A stretch of 64,000 nt of DNA from Gammaproteobacteria bacterium UBA5078 (GCA_002416505.1 DIAM01000021.1:367118-431117), one strand, 5' to 3'. Counted from the stretch's first letter, positions 52,524-61,991 are shown. Notes: generated by a model from the letters alone, not told the origin. Made by a program: numbers and translations.

Positions 52524-54801
52524 AGGAAAGATTCGCATAAATGGTTCGGCCTGGCCAAGGATGGGCAACATAGGCAACCTCGTTGCTTATATTGTCGATG
52601 CCTAAGCCTAGCGCTACTCCGCTAGTGAAATTATAAGTGGTCTTGAGGCCTAAACGGCTAAAGCCATCTTGAGCCCCGTACACACCATCCTCGCGGTCGG
52701 TGTTGTCGTTGCGGCCAAAACTATCACTAGCGTATTGATAATTCAAACCGGCATCCCATTGCGAGCTTAGGTGGTAGGTCATCAGCAGATTGCCACGCCA
52801 CTGCGGCATGCGCGGATAGACATTACCTTCTATAGTAGGGTCGGGACGATTCTTCACGATCTCCGAATCGGTATAGACCATATTGAATCGCACGTCGAGA
52901 CCGGCGATGACAAAGCTGTCCAGATTCGCAATGAATTCCACGCCTTGAGTCTGCGTCTCATCGATAGGAATAAAGGTGCGCACCGAAAGTCCGCCGGGGA
53001 GATTCTCCGACTGAGATTCGACCACGTCCTTGATCGTCTCCTGGAAGAGATTGACGCGTAAGGAGCCGCCCTCGATCTGTCTTTCGATCATGAAATTATG
53101 GTGCAGGCCATTTTCGGGCTGTAGCTCTGGGTTCGCCACGCTGATGGCATTATAGGCGGAGTACTGGCTAAACAGTTCCTCTACGATTGGGAAGCGGTAG
53201 GCCTGGCCGAGCGCGTAGGCGAAGCGCCATTGCTCCGTGGGCTGATACGCTACAGAGAACTTCGGCGAGAATTCCTTGCGCGAGCTCGAGGGTACCGACA
53301 CTAAGTCAAATGCGGGGGTTGCCGCATCGTCAGCGGAGAAATAACCATTATCGCTTGAGAATGACTCCCAACGCATGCCCAGGGCTAAGTCCCATTGCGC
53401 ATTGATATCCCAGTTCATCTGTGCGAACAGGGCATCCATCTGCGTCTCTCCACCGCTTCGGCTGGTGTAATTCGCAAAACTCGCCGCCCGATAATTCATC
53501 GAATCGTAGACATCCATGTTGAGCTCATAGGCGTCGTGACGGGCGCCAACGATCAAGCCTACGCCCTCCATGCCGAGGTCGTTGAAGAACAGCTTAGCCT
53601 CGGCACTGCTCCAACCCGTATCGCCAAAGTCGTTAACCTGACCCGCTTGGGTATAGGCCGCGTCGTTGGGATTGGACAAAGAGGAACGGCTCTGATCTCG
53701 TAGCACTTCGAACTGATTGAGGTTAGCCTCGAACACCACGCCCTCTGCAACGGGGCCGCGCAGACGCAGGCCCAGCGAGAGACTGTCGCGTTCCTGCTCC
53801 GATACGCCGAGGCGTGACGTGGGCACATTGAACTTCGTGCCATTTTGAATGACATTGCCGCTCCAGACATTCCCGCCACTGCCGTTCTGCAAATAGGTGT
53901 TGGGCGAGTTGGACCCGTTGAAGCGATCCTCGTAGGCGACATTCAGCAACGCCTGCCACTGCCCGAAGTCTCGACCGATCTTCACCTTATAGTTCTCTGT
54001 CAGCGTATCTTGCACACCCGTGTCGCCAAACCAGAGGCGAGAGGTGGAGCGCTCGTCGTTATCGACGATCGCCCCGGTGACACTAGTAGGAGTCGTAGAA
54101 GAGGTCGAACCTCCGTAGTAGAACGTCTGCGGCTGAGACTCACTGTCGAGGCGGTTATAGGAAAAATAGACACTGGTATCGCCAAACTTGTCGCCATAGG
54201 AGAAGAACTGCTTGTGGCCATTCACCGTCTCGTCGAAGCCATAGGCATCGAAGCTCTGTGAGAAGTAGGAGCTATCGAAGTGGAATTCACGCTCCTGCGG
54301 GATCGCGGACTCGATGAGCACGACGCCGCCCATAGCGTTACCACTGAACTCGGCGGAGAAGGGGCCGTAGAGCACCTCCACTTGTGCGATCTCGCTAGCG
54401 GAGACCATGGTCCAGCGCGGCGCGCCATTCCAGCGCGACTGCAGTAGGTAGTGCAAAGGCACGCCGTCCGCGAATACCATCGAGCGTGAGGTCTGGAACA
54501 TATTCGAGCCACGCATGCCCATGGTGCCATTGGAGTCGCCGATGAAACGCCGGCGAATCACCAAACTAGGCTCGAACTTGACCACATCCTCTGTAGTGGC
54601 GACATTGATGCTCACTAGATCCTGCTGGGTGAGAAGACTGCTCGGGTGTGAGCTAGCCGCGCGCTCATTGGTCTGCTGCCCCCACACCACAAGCTCTTCC
54701 AGTGGCGCCTGGTCCGCTGCCTGCACGGCCCCTGCAGCGAGGCTGGAGAGAATTAGTGCGATCTCGAGGGTGAGGAGTTTTCGGGTCGGGAGGGTAAGCA
54801 T
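52513..54801 (-). CDS. TonB-dependent receptor heading a BNR/TlpA operon
   Basis: Outer-membrane receptor of 762 residues with a signal peptide ending VQAADQA. It has a TonB-box-like LEELVVWG, plug motifs (RGSNMFQTSRSMVFADGVPL, VLYGPFSAEFSGNAMGG) and a barrel ending TIYANLSYDF. Its size and plug resemble metal, siderophore or cobalamin receptors more than the larger carbohydrate-type receptors at 621 and 47716. It is the first gene of a three-gene operon. A 6-6 inverted repeat (54860-54876) in its upstream region could be an operator. The transported ligand is unknown; copper is a guess from the neighbours. Confidence 0.9.
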   Translation of the reverse strand: MLTLPTRKLLTLEIALILSSLAAGAVQAADQAPLEELVVWGQQTNERAASSHPSSLLTQQDLVSINVATTEDVVKFEPSLVIRRRFIGDSNGTMGMRGSNMFQTSRSMVFADGVPLHYLLQSRWNGAPRWTMVSASEIAQVEVLYGPFSAEFSGNAMGGVVLIESAIPQEREFHFDSSYFSQSFDAYGFDETVNGHKQFFSYGDKFGDTSVYFSYNRLDSESQPQTFYYGGSTSSTTPTSVTGAIVDNDERSTSRLWFGDTGVQDTLTENYKVKIGRDFGQWQALLNVAYEDRFNGSNSPNTYLQNGSGGNVWSGNVIQNGTKFNVPTSRLGVSEQERDSLSLGLRLRGPVAEGVVFEANLNQFEVLRDQSRSSLSNPNDAAYTQAGQVNDFGDTGWSSAEAKLFFNDLGMEGVGLIVGARHDAYELNMDVYDSMNYRAASFANYTSRSGGETQMDALFAQMNWDINAQWDLALGMRWESFSSDNGYFSADDAATPAFDLVSVPSSSRKEFSPKFSVAYQPTEQWRFAYALGQAYRFPIVEELFSQYSAYNAISVANPELQPENGLHHNFMIERQIEGGSLRVNLFQETIKDVVESQSENLPGGLSVRTFIPIDETQTQGVEFIANLDSFVIAGLDVRFNMVYTDSEIVKNRPDPTIEGNVYPRMPQWRGNLLMTYHLSSQWDAGLNYQYASDSFGRNDNTDREDGVYGAQDGFSRLGLKTTYNFTSGVALGLGIDNISNEVAYVAHPWPGRTIYANLSYDF

Positions 54802-54859
54802 GCTGGCGATCCTGTAGATAGAGGACCGTCTAGTCTAGAGCTTCACGGATAGCGCACAA

Positions 54860-54876
54860 TGCGACTAAATGTCGCA
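54860..54876. promoter_or_regulatory. Inverted repeat in the divergent promoter of the TonB operon and proC
   Basis: TGCGAC-TAAAT-GTCGCA, a perfect 6-bp dyad with a five-base centre, about 60 bases upstream of the receptor ATG. A further dyad, GTAAG-N6-CTTAC, lies at 54927-54942 on the proC side. Regulators cannot be named. Confidence 0.3.
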
Positions 54877-55003
54877 GGCCCCGCGAGCACTGTATTTGCG
54901 ATACTTCCAGGCAACATGGGGTGCGTGTAAGCAATGACTTACGCTAGAATAGCGCTCGAACTGACGCACTTGCAGAAACAGCTGCAATTCACGAGGAAAA
55001 GCT

Positions 55004-55813
55004 TTGAATAACAGCAAGATAGCATTCATTGGCGCCGGCAATATGGCGACCAGCCTGATCATGGGCTTGCTCAATAAGGGCGGCACACCAGGCAATATCG
55101 CCGCCTATGACATCGACTCGGACAAGCTTAGCCAGCTGCGCACAGAGTGCGGCATCCGCACCGGCACGTTGGAAGAGATCGTGAAAACGGCCGATGTGAT
55201 CGTCCTCGCGGTGAAGCCGCAAGTGATGGAGCAGGTCTGTAGCACGCTTAAGCCACTGCTTAGCACCACCGGCAGCGTCATCATCTCCATCGCAGCCGGC
55301 ATTCCGCTGCACAAATTCGAGGCTTGGCTAGGCACGCAGCAGGCCATCGTGCGCTGCATGCCCAATACCCCGGCACTTGTGTCCGAGGGCGCGACAGGCT
55401 TGTTCGCCAATGCCAACACCAGTGCCACGCAAGCCGCCCTAGCCGAGACGATACTCTCGGCGGTAGGCATCTGCAGTTGGCTCGACAGCGAAGATGCCAT
55501 CAACGCCGTCACCGCCCTATCCGGCAGCGGGCCTGCCTATTTCTTCCTTATGATGGAGGCGATGGAGAGCGCGGCGGTGAAGATGGGTTTAAACGCCGAG
55601 ATGGCCCGCAGCTTTACCATTCAGACCGCGCTGGGCGCCGCTAAGCTAGCCGCGGCCAGCGATGTGGCTCCGGATGAACTGCGGCGCCGAGTCACCTCCC
55701 CTGGCGGCACGACCGAAGCGGCGATTAAGTCTTTCGAGAAGGCAGGCTTTCGCGAATTAGTAGAGCACGCGCTGCGCGCTGCGCAGCAACGCTCTATCGA
55801 GCTGGCAGATTGA
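55004..55813 (+). CDS. proC: Pyrroline-5-carboxylate reductase ProC
   Basis: Protein of 269 residues with the Rossmann motif IAFIGAGNMATSLI, the middle RCMPNTPALVSEGATGL, and the signature SGSGPAYFFLMMEAM followed by SPGGTTEAAI. It reduces pyrroline-5-carboxylate to proline in the cytoplasm using NAD(P)H. It starts at TTG, well placed after AGGA. It opens the plus-strand housekeeping run and is divergent from the TonB operon. In many gammaproteobacteria yggS precedes proC; it is missing here. Confidence 0.96.
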   Translation: MNNSKIAFIGAGNMATSLIMGLLNKGGTPGNIAAYDIDSDKLSQLRTECGIRTGTLEEIVKTADVIVLAVKPQVMEQVCSTLKPLLSTTGSVIISIAAGIPLHKFEAWLGTQQAIVRCMPNTPALVSEGATGLFANANTSATQAALAETILSAVGICSWLDSEDAINAVTALSGSGPAYFFLMMEAMESAAVKMGLNAEMARSFTIQTALGAAKLAAASDVAPDELRRRVTSPGGTTEAAIKSFEKAGFRELVEHALRAAQQRSIELAD

Positions 55814-55829
55814 TCGGGATTTCCCGATC
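55812..55829 (+). other. Short hairpin at the proC stop codon
   Basis: GATCGGG-ATTT-CCCGATC overlaps the proC TGA. There is no T-run, so it is more likely an mRNA processing or stability element than a terminator. Confidence 0.35.
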
Positions 55830-55874
55830 GAGGCACTCTACCGGGGCAGTCATTACTAACAGAGAGAGACTAAG

Positions 55875-56453
55875 ATGGGTTCTTTAGGAAGCGTTGGATA
55901 TCTAGTCGTAAGCACACTGGGCGGCCTATTCGTGCTCGCCGTACTGCTTAGGTTTATGTTGCAGGTAGCACGCGCAGATTTTTACAATCCCTTCACTCAG
56001 GCTATCGTGAAGGTCACCGACCCAGGCGTAAGGCTATTCCGTCGTTTTATTCCGGGCTACAAAGGCCTGGATTTCGCGTCTTTAGCACTCGCATTGCTGG
56101 CCCAATGCATCGCCACTGCACTGCTCATCGTCTTTAGCGGTTTCTCCATCCCTAGTGTCGGCTTGGTGATCAGCTGGTCGAGCGTCGGCCTGCTATCCTT
56201 CATCATGAATATCTATTTCTGGGCGATGATCATCTCTATCGTGTCCAGCTTCATAGCGCCCTTCAGCACTCACCCCGGCCTCGTCCTAGTGCGTCAGCTC
56301 ACCGAACCGATTATGGAGCCCTTCCGCCGCTTACTGCCCTCGATGGGGGGGCTAGACTTGTCGCCGATCTTTGTGTTTCTCACGCTGCAAGTTATTCGCG
56401 TCATCCTGATCGACCCGGTGGGGATAAACCCGCGAGTGGTGCTGGGGATTTGA
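55875..56453 (+). CDS. YggT family membrane protein
   Basis: Protein of 192 residues with two YGGT repeats: each has a helix pair and a conserved PxxRLFRRFIPG- or EPIMEPFRRLLPS-like segment (DPGVRLFRRFIPGYKGLDFASL and its second copy). It sits in the inner membrane; the family is linked to osmotic tolerance and division-site proteins in some bacteria but has no fixed biochemical role. The two-repeat form between proC and yggU is the usual gammaproteobacterial arrangement. The start follows AGAGAGAG with a six-base gap. Confidence 0.88.
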   Translation: MGSLGSVGYLVVSTLGGLFVLAVLLRFMLQVARADFYNPFTQAIVKVTDPGVRLFRRFIPGYKGLDFASLALALLAQCIATALLIVFSGFSIPSVGLVISWSSVGLLSFIMNIYFWAMIISIVSSFIAPFSTHPGLVLVRQLTEPIMEPFRRLLPSMGGLDLSPIFVFLTLQVIRVILIDPVGINPRVVLGI

Positions 56454-56459
56454 CGCGCG

Positions 56460-56801
56460 GTGTCTGCACCGCATGAGGCGAGCATAAGCTGGCAGGGCGA
56501 AGATCTCATTCTTTGCTGTCGGCTCCAACCCAAGGCGGCGAAGGACGAGTTTACAAGTTTAGGCGAGGGCCAGCTGAAAATTCGCATCACTGCAGCGCCA
56601 GTGGATGGGAAGGCCAATCGACATCTAGTAAAGTACTTAGCGAAACAATTCAAAGTACCCCAGGACAGGGTTACTATCATGAGCGGAGAGAACAGTAGGC
56701 TGAAGCGTATAAAGATCGAGCGTCCCCAATGTATTCCGGCGGCGCTAGGAATAGACTGCCCACCTCGCAACGCTATCAATACGGAAGCCGCAAGAACCTG
56801 A
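56460..56801 (+). CDS. DUF167/YggU family protein
   Basis: Protein of 113 residues of the DUF167 family: LQPKAAKDEFTSLGEGQLKIRITAAP, then VDGKANRHLVKYLAKQ and VTIMSGENSRLKRIKI. These are the conserved core features of this small alpha/beta family of unknown function. The tail of about 20 residues is extra. It starts at GTG, six bases after the yggT stop, and its own stop is one base before the metX ATG, so it is clearly in the operon. Confidence 0.88.
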   Translation: MSAPHEASISWQGEDLILCCRLQPKAAKDEFTSLGEGQLKIRITAAPVDGKANRHLVKYLAKQFKVPQDRVTIMSGENSRLKRIKIERPQCIPAALGIDCPPRNAINTEAART

Positions 56802-56802
56802 T

Positions 56803-57999
56803 ATGCCAAAGACCATCCCCGAAAATTCTGTAGGAATCGTCGCGCCGCAATGCCTGCATTTCGACGACCCCTTGCTGCTGCGCAGTGGCAAGACCATCAA
56901 CAGCTATGACTTGATGATCGAGACCTATGGCACGCTCAACGAGGCGAAGTCGAATGCGGTATTGATCTGCCATGCACTCAGTGGCGATCACCACGCTGCC
57001 GGCTTTCACAGCGAAGACGAGTCCAAGCCCGGTTGGTGGGATAACTGCATCGGACCAGGCAAACCAATCGACACCAATAAGTTTTTCGTGGTCTGCCTGA
57101 ATAATCTCGGCGGCTGCGCGGGCAGCACCGGCCCAACCTCGATCAACCCCGAAACCGGCACTTACTATGGTCCCGATTTTCCCGTGGTCACCGTCCGGGA
57201 CTGGGTCAATAGCCAGGTACGCCTAATGGACCGACTAGGCATTGCGCAGTGGGCCGCTGTCATCGGTGGCAGCCTCGGTGGGATGCAGGTCATGCGCTGG
57301 AGCATCAGCTACCCGGAGCGCCTGCGCAATGCGATCATGATCGCCGTGGCTCCTAAGCTTTCCGCACAGAATATCGCCTTCAACGAAGTGGCTCGCCAGT
57401 CGATTACGGCAGACCCGTTCTTCCACAATGGGCGTTATCTCGAGCACGGCACCTACCCTAAGAAGGGTGTGATGCTGGCACGCATGGTGGGGCATATCAC
57501 CTATCTTTCCGATAGCGCGATGCGGGACAAGTTTGGCAAGGCCGCAGAGGCGCTCGCCAACGAGCCGATCGCGGGCAACTTCGGCAGAGACCTGCGCACC
57601 GGCAAACTGAGCTTCGGTCTCAACGTGGATTTCCAAGTCGAGAGCTATCTGCACTATCAAGGCGAGCGTTTCTCAGAACACTTCGATGCCAACACCTATC
57701 TGCTGATGACCAAGGCCTTAGACTATTTCGACCCGACCGTCGACTACGAGGGCAAGCTCAGTGCCGCCTTCGCAAAGAGCAGTTGCCGCTTCCTGCTGAT
57801 GTCATTCAGCTCGGACTGGCGCTTCCCGCCAGAGCGCTCTCGGGAGATCGTCGATGCGCTGCTCGAGGCTGGCAAGCAGGTGAGCTATCTTGAAATTGAG
57901 GCCGACCAAGGCCACGATGCCTTCCTGCTGCCTGTGCCGCGTTACTTGGAAGCCTTCAGCACTTATTTGAATCGCGTGAGCGACGAGGTGAATGCGTGA
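56803..57999 (+). CDS. metX: Homoserine O-acyltransferase MetX
   Basis: Enzyme of 398 residues with an alpha/beta-hydrolase fold. Visible motifs are the catalytic Ser in GGSLGGMQ, LNNLGGCAGSTGP, and the catalytic His in DQGHDAFLL near the C-terminus; the Asp partner is likely in SFSSDWRFPP. It activates homoserine by O-acylation as the first step of methionine synthesis. In proteobacteria carrying metW, MetX often uses succinyl-CoA rather than acetyl-CoA; the sequence alone does not let me decide. It overlaps metW by four bases (ATGA-type). Confidence 0.93.
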   Translation: MPKTIPENSVGIVAPQCLHFDDPLLLRSGKTINSYDLMIETYGTLNEAKSNAVLICHALSGDHHAAGFHSEDESKPGWWDNCIGPGKPIDTNKFFVVCLNNLGGCAGSTGPTSINPETGTYYGPDFPVVTVRDWVNSQVRLMDRLGIAQWAAVIGGSLGGMQVMRWSISYPERLRNAIMIAVAPKLSAQNIAFNEVARQSITADPFFHNGRYLEHGTYPKKGVMLARMVGHITYLSDSAMRDKFGKAAEALANEPIAGNFGRDLRTGKLSFGLNVDFQVESYLHYQGERFSEHFDANTYLLMTKALDYFDPTVDYEGKLSAAFAKSSCRFLLMSFSSDWRFPPERSREIVDALLEAGKQVSYLEIEADQGHDAFLLPVPRYLEAFSTYLNRVSDEVNA

Positions 58000-58589
58000 T
58001 GCGCCCCGATCTAGACATTATTCAAAACTGGATTGCCCCCGGCAGCCGCGTTCTCGACCTCGGCTGTGGCGATGGCAGCTTGTTGGAGTTCCTCAAGACT
58101 AATAAGGGCGTTGCGGAGATCGGTCTCGAGATCGCCGAGGCCAATATTTCTGCCTGCCTCGCCAAGGGCGTCAATGTCATCGAGCAGGACTTGAATAAGA
58201 GCCTGCAGAATTTCAAGGACAAGAGTTTCGATACCGTCCTGCTGACGCAGACACTTCAAGCAGTCAGCTACCCCGACGTGATCATCGACGAGATGCTGCG
58301 CATCGGTAAGAACTGCATTGTGACGTTTCCGAATTTCGGCAACTGGCGCTCGCGCCTCTACCTGCTCACCAAGGGTAGAATGCCCGTGTCTAATTTTATG
58401 CCCTACGAGTGGTATAACACGCCCAATATCCATTTCTGTACGGTGCGCGACTTCGATGTACTGTGCAAAGAGAAGAACATCAAGGTCATCACCCGCACAG
58501 TGGTCGATCACCTACATCAGGGTAGTTGGATGATCAAGGCATGGCCTAACTTCTTAGGCGAGACTGCCATCTATCATATCAGCCGCTAA
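57996..58589 (+). CDS. metW: Methionine biosynthesis protein MetW
   Basis: Protein of 197 residues with a methyltransferase-like SAM-binding motif (VLDLGCGDGSLLEFL) and the MetW signature FPNFGNWRSRLYLLTKGRMPVS. MetW pairs with MetX and raises its activity or adjusts its acyl specificity; its own reaction is unproved. It overlaps metX, so the two are made together. rdgB follows after 14 bases. Confidence 0.94.
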   Translation: MMRPDLDIIQNWIAPGSRVLDLGCGDGSLLEFLKTNKGVAEIGLEIAEANISACLAKGVNVIEQDLNKSLQNFKDKSFDTVLLTQTLQAVSYPDVIIDEMLRIGKNCIVTFPNFGNWRSRLYLLTKGRMPVSNFMPYEWYNTPNIHFCTVRDFDVLCKEKNIKVITRTVVDHLHQGSWMIKAWPNFLGETAIYHISR

Positions 58590-58603
58590 GAGGCCAAAAG
58601 AGC

Positions 58604-59215
58604 GTGGTTAAGAAAATTGTTTTAGCAACCGGCAATGCGGGAAAGCTGCGGGAGTTTCAGCAGATGCTTGGCGCGCAGAACATCGAATTCATCACGCAGC
58701 GCAGCCTCGGCGTCGACGATGCCGACGAAACCGGCCTGAGTTTCGTCGAGAACGCGATCATCAAGGCTAGGCATGCCAGCCATATCAGTGGCCTTCCCGC
58801 CATGGCGGATGACTCGGGCTTAGAGGTCGATGCGTTAAAAGGGCAACCTGGCATCTATTCCGCACGCTATGCGGGCGTCGGCGCAAGTGATGCAGAGAAT
58901 AACAGCAAGCTTCTGAGCGCGCTGGCCGATGTGCCAGAGCTAGAGCGCAGCGCCCGCTTCCAATGCGTCATCGTCTTCATGCGCTATGCCGAAGATCCTA
59001 TGCCCTATATCTGTCAAGGCACATGGGAGGGTCGCATCCTGTTCCAGGCACAAGGCGAGAATGGCTTCGGATATGACCCGCTATTCTTCGTGCCCACACA
59101 TGGCTGCGCATCGGCTCTGCTAGAACCCTCGATCAAGAATAGCATCAGCCATCGCGGCCAAGCCTTGCGCGCATTGCTTCCCCATTGGGAGAAACTGAGC
59201 GGATCGATCACGTGA
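58604..59215 (+). CDS. rdgB: RdgB/HAM1 XTP/dITP pyrophosphatase
   Basis: Enzyme of 203 residues of the Ham1 family with an N-terminal VLATGNAGKLREFQ, central DDSGLEVDAL, RYAG and C-terminal GFGYDPLFF, then SHRGQALRAL. It hydrolyses XTP, dITP and ITP to keep deaminated purines out of DNA and RNA. It starts at GTG in a weakly ribosome-site-like context. Its stop overlaps the hemW start as TGATG. Confidence 0.95.
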   Translation: MVKKIVLATGNAGKLREFQQMLGAQNIEFITQRSLGVDDADETGLSFVENAIIKARHASHISGLPAMADDSGLEVDALKGQPGIYSARYAGVGASDAENNSKLLSALADVPELERSARFQCVIVFMRYAEDPMPYICQGTWEGRILFQAQGENGFGYDPLFFVPTHGCASALLEPSIKNSISHRGQALRALLPHWEKLSGSIT

Positions 59216-60375
59216 TGCTAATCCCCAGACCGGGGCGCCTGCAACTGCCACCCTTAAGCCTGTATGTCCATATCCCATGGTGCATCCGCAAATGCCCCTA
59301 CTGTGATTTCAACTCACACCAGAGCAGTGGCGAGGTGCCCGAGGCACAGTATATCGATGCGCTGCTGCAAGACTTTCACAATGCACAGCCCTTCGCTCAG
59401 GGGCGCTCGCTACGATCTATCTTCTTCGGTGGCGGCACGCCGAGTCTGTTCTCTGCGCCCGGATACCTGCGCCTACTCGAGGGTTTACAGGATATTGTCG
59501 GCTTCGCGCCTGATATAGAGATCACCCTAGAGGCGAATCCCGGTAGCGCCGAACGGGAGAAGTTCTCCGCCTACAGACGCGCCGGCATCAATCGTCTGTC
59601 CATTGGCGTGCAGAGCTTCGACGACTTGCAACTGCATAGCCTCGGGCGCATTCACTGCAGCGATGACGCCAGAGCGGCCATACAGTTCGCGAGATCGGCG
59701 GGATTCGATAATCTCAATATCGACATCATGTACGGGCTGCGCGGGCAGTCAACCAAAGACGCCATGCGCGACCTGCAGACAGCCATCGCGTTTGCGCCGG
59801 AACATCTGTCCTGGTATCAGCTGACCATAGAGCCGAACACCGAGTTCTACAAGCGCCCGCCGGTATTACCAGAGGACGATGCGCTCATCGAAATTCAAGA
59901 TAGCGGCCTCGCCCTACTCCAATCCAACGGCTATGCACGCTATGAGGTCTCCGCGTTCGCCAGAGACGCGAAGATGGCGCGACATAACTTGAACTATTGG
60001 CGCTTCGGCGACTATATCGGCATAGGAGCCGGCGCCCACGGCAAGATCACGCAAGTCGAGAAAGAACAGATAGTGCGCACTCGCAATAAGAAACAGCCGG
60101 AGCACTATCTCAACGCGCAGGGCCGGTTTATGGCCGAGATTGCTCCAATACCCGAAGACGAGATCGCCATCGAGTACCTAATCAATGTGCTGCGCATGCC
60201 CGAGGGCTTTAGTACCGCGGCATTCGAGGCGGCGACTGGACTAGGTTTCGAGCTCATCCAAAAGCAGGTATCATCCCTACAAGCCCAAGCGTTATTGTCG
60301 TTCGAGGACTCTCATGTTCGACCGACCGAGAAGGGACAGCAGTTTCTCAATAGTGTCCTAGAAACTTTTCTCTAA
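59215..60375 (+). CDS. hemW: Radical-SAM heme chaperone HemW
   Basis: Protein of 386 residues. The radical-SAM motif is CIRKCPYCDFNSH, with the extra Phe and following Asn typical of HemW rather than HemN. It continues with FFGGGTPSLFS, EANPGSAE and GVQSFDDLQL, and a C-terminal HemN_C-like part. HemW binds heme and delivers it to respiratory proteins; it is not a coproporphyrinogen oxidase. ATG 59215 forms a one-base overlap with the rdgB stop; an in-frame start at 59185 is less likely. Confidence 0.93.
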   Translation: MLIPRPGRLQLPPLSLYVHIPWCIRKCPYCDFNSHQSSGEVPEAQYIDALLQDFHNAQPFAQGRSLRSIFFGGGTPSLFSAPGYLRLLEGLQDIVGFAPDIEITLEANPGSAEREKFSAYRRAGINRLSIGVQSFDDLQLHSLGRIHCSDDARAAIQFARSAGFDNLNIDIMYGLRGQSTKDAMRDLQTAIAFAPEHLSWYQLTIEPNTEFYKRPPVLPEDDALIEIQDSGLALLQSNGYARYEVSAFARDAKMARHNLNYWRFGDYIGIGAGAHGKITQVEKEQIVRTRNKKQPEHYLNAQGRFMAEIAPIPEDEIAIEYLINVLRMPEGFSTAAFEAATGLGFELIQKQVSSLQAQALLSFEDSHVRPTEKGQQFLNSVLETFL

Positions 60376-60416
60376 TCTTTGTGAGCGGCCTCTGGCGCCA
60401 CTGAAGGGGAACACCC

Positions 60417-60776
60417 ATGAGTCGTACACTCTTTGAGAAGCATTGCGAACCCTGCACCATCGGCACCCGCGCGATGTTGCCCGAGGACGCGAATAAGATG
60501 CTCACCGCTATCCCACGCTGGAAGAAGATCAGTGTGGACGGCATGGACCAGATTCGCCGCGAGTTTCATTTCCCCGATTTCAAAGAGGCGGCGGCCTTCG
60601 CCCATAAGATTGGCCTGATCGCGGAGCGCGAGGATCACCATCCTAGCCTCCTACTAGAATGGGGCAAGGTGACCGTGTCGTGGTGGACCCATAAGGCGAA
60701 CGGCCTACACGAGAACGACTTCATTATGGCCGCGAAGACCGACCTGATCGCTAGCAACGCTATGGGGGCCAAATGA
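60417..60776 (+). CDS. phhB: Pterin-4a-carbinolamine dehydratase
   Basis: Protein of 119 residues with the PCD motif around EREDHHPSLLLEWGKVTVSWWTH, a complete family core. It dehydrates 4a-hydroxytetrahydrobiopterin, normally serving phenylalanine hydroxylase (not seen in the window). The ATG is followed by a normal start and has GGGGAA upstream. It overlaps argE by four bases, so translation is coupled to arginine synthesis, an uncommon pairing. Confidence 0.9.
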   Translation: MSRTLFEKHCEPCTIGTRAMLPEDANKMLTAIPRWKKISVDGMDQIRREFHFPDFKEAAAFAHKIGLIAEREDHHPSLLLEWGKVTVSWWTHKANGLHENDFIMAAKTDLIASNAMGAK

Positions 60777-61942
60777 CCCCCTCCGCGCCGGATTTCTTTA
60801 CTCACCTCGACGCGTTGATCGCGCGCCCCAGCGTTAGTTCGGCCAATCCCGAATTGGATATCAGCAACACACCGGTGATCGACTACCTGGCCGAGGTGTT
60901 CGAGGCGCGCGGCTTCAGCTGTGAACGCATTAAGAGCCCCGGCACATCGGCGCAAACCCAAGGCAATGAGAAACTCAATCTAATCGCGACGCGGGGCATC
61001 GGCCCCGGCGGGCTCGTCCTCGCGGGGCACACCGATACGGTGCCCTTGGACGAGGCATTATGGAACGTGAATCCCTTCCGTCTCACGCAGAAAGATGGTC
61101 GCCTCTATGGCCTGGGCAGCACCGACATGAAGAGCTTCTTCGCACTCATATTGGAGGCGCTAAAAGACTTCGAGGGGGTGAGTTTCAAGCAGCCACTGAT
61201 CGTTCTTGCCACAGCGGACGAGGAGACCTCGATGCAAGGGGCGAGAACCTTGGCGGAGCTAGGTCGCCCAAGGGCGCGCTGCGCCGTTATCGGCGAGCCC
61301 ACCGGCATGCGGCCCATCAATGCCCATAAAGGCATCATGATGGAGTCCATCGATCTACTCGGCCAAAGCGGCCATTCCTCTGACCCGGACCTAGGCCACA
61401 ATGCGCTGGACGCGATGCATAGCGTGATCGGCGAATTGATCGTCTTTCGTCAGGAGATGCAGGCGCGTTTCCAGAACCCCTTGTTCACCATTCCGCGCCC
61501 GACGCTCAACCTCGGTTGCATTCATGGCGGCGACAATCCCAATCGCATCTGTGGCCAGTGCCGTCTTGAATTCGATATTCGCTTGCTGCCGGGCATGGAG
61601 ATCGAGGCCCTACGCGAAGAGATTCGCCGCCGCGTCAACCCAATCGCGGAGCGTTTCGGCGTTAAGGCCACTATCGCGCCACTGTTTGCGGGCTTGCCCG
61701 CGTTCATGACAGCACCCGAGAACGAGTTGGTGAAAACCGCCGAGCGCTTGACGGGACATAGCGCCGCGACAGTCGCCTTCGGTACAGAGGCGCCGCACCT
61801 GCAACGCCTCGGCATGGATACTATCGTGCTAGGACCGGGCGACATCGACCAGGCCCATCAACCCGACGAGTACTTGGAACTCGATCGTATCGCCCCCTAT
61901 ATCGAGACATTGAAGGGGCTAATTCGCCACTACTGCCTCTAA
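60773..61942 (+). CDS. argE: Acetylornithine deacetylase ArgE
   Basis: M20-family enzyme of 389 residues: LVLAGHTDTVPLD, LYGLGSTDMKSF (bridging Asp), ATADEETSMQGA (catalytic Glu), and the later RPTLNLGCIHGGDNPNRI. It releases ornithine from N-acetylornithine, the linear arginine pathway. No signal peptide is present, unlike the exported M20 enzyme at 44353. argA follows after an 85-base gap with its own promoter-like boxes. Confidence 0.93.
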   Translation: MTPSAPDFFTHLDALIARPSVSSANPELDISNTPVIDYLAEVFEARGFSCERIKSPGTSAQTQGNEKLNLIATRGIGPGGLVLAGHTDTVPLDEALWNVNPFRLTQKDGRLYGLGSTDMKSFFALILEALKDFEGVSFKQPLIVLATADEETSMQGARTLAELGRPRARCAVIGEPTGMRPINAHKGIMMESIDLLGQSGHSSDPDLGHNALDAMHSVIGELIVFRQEMQARFQNPLFTIPRPTLNLGCIHGGDNPNRICGQCRLEFDIRLLPGMEIEALREEIRRRVNPIAERFGVKATIAPLFAGLPAFMTAPENELVKTAERLTGHSAATVAFGTEAPHLQRLGMDTIVLGPGDIDQAHQPDEYLELDRIAPYIETLKGLIRHYCL

Positions 61943-61991
61943 CGCTTCCTATACGCCTGCGCTACGGTCAAAATGGGCAACTATAAAATTA

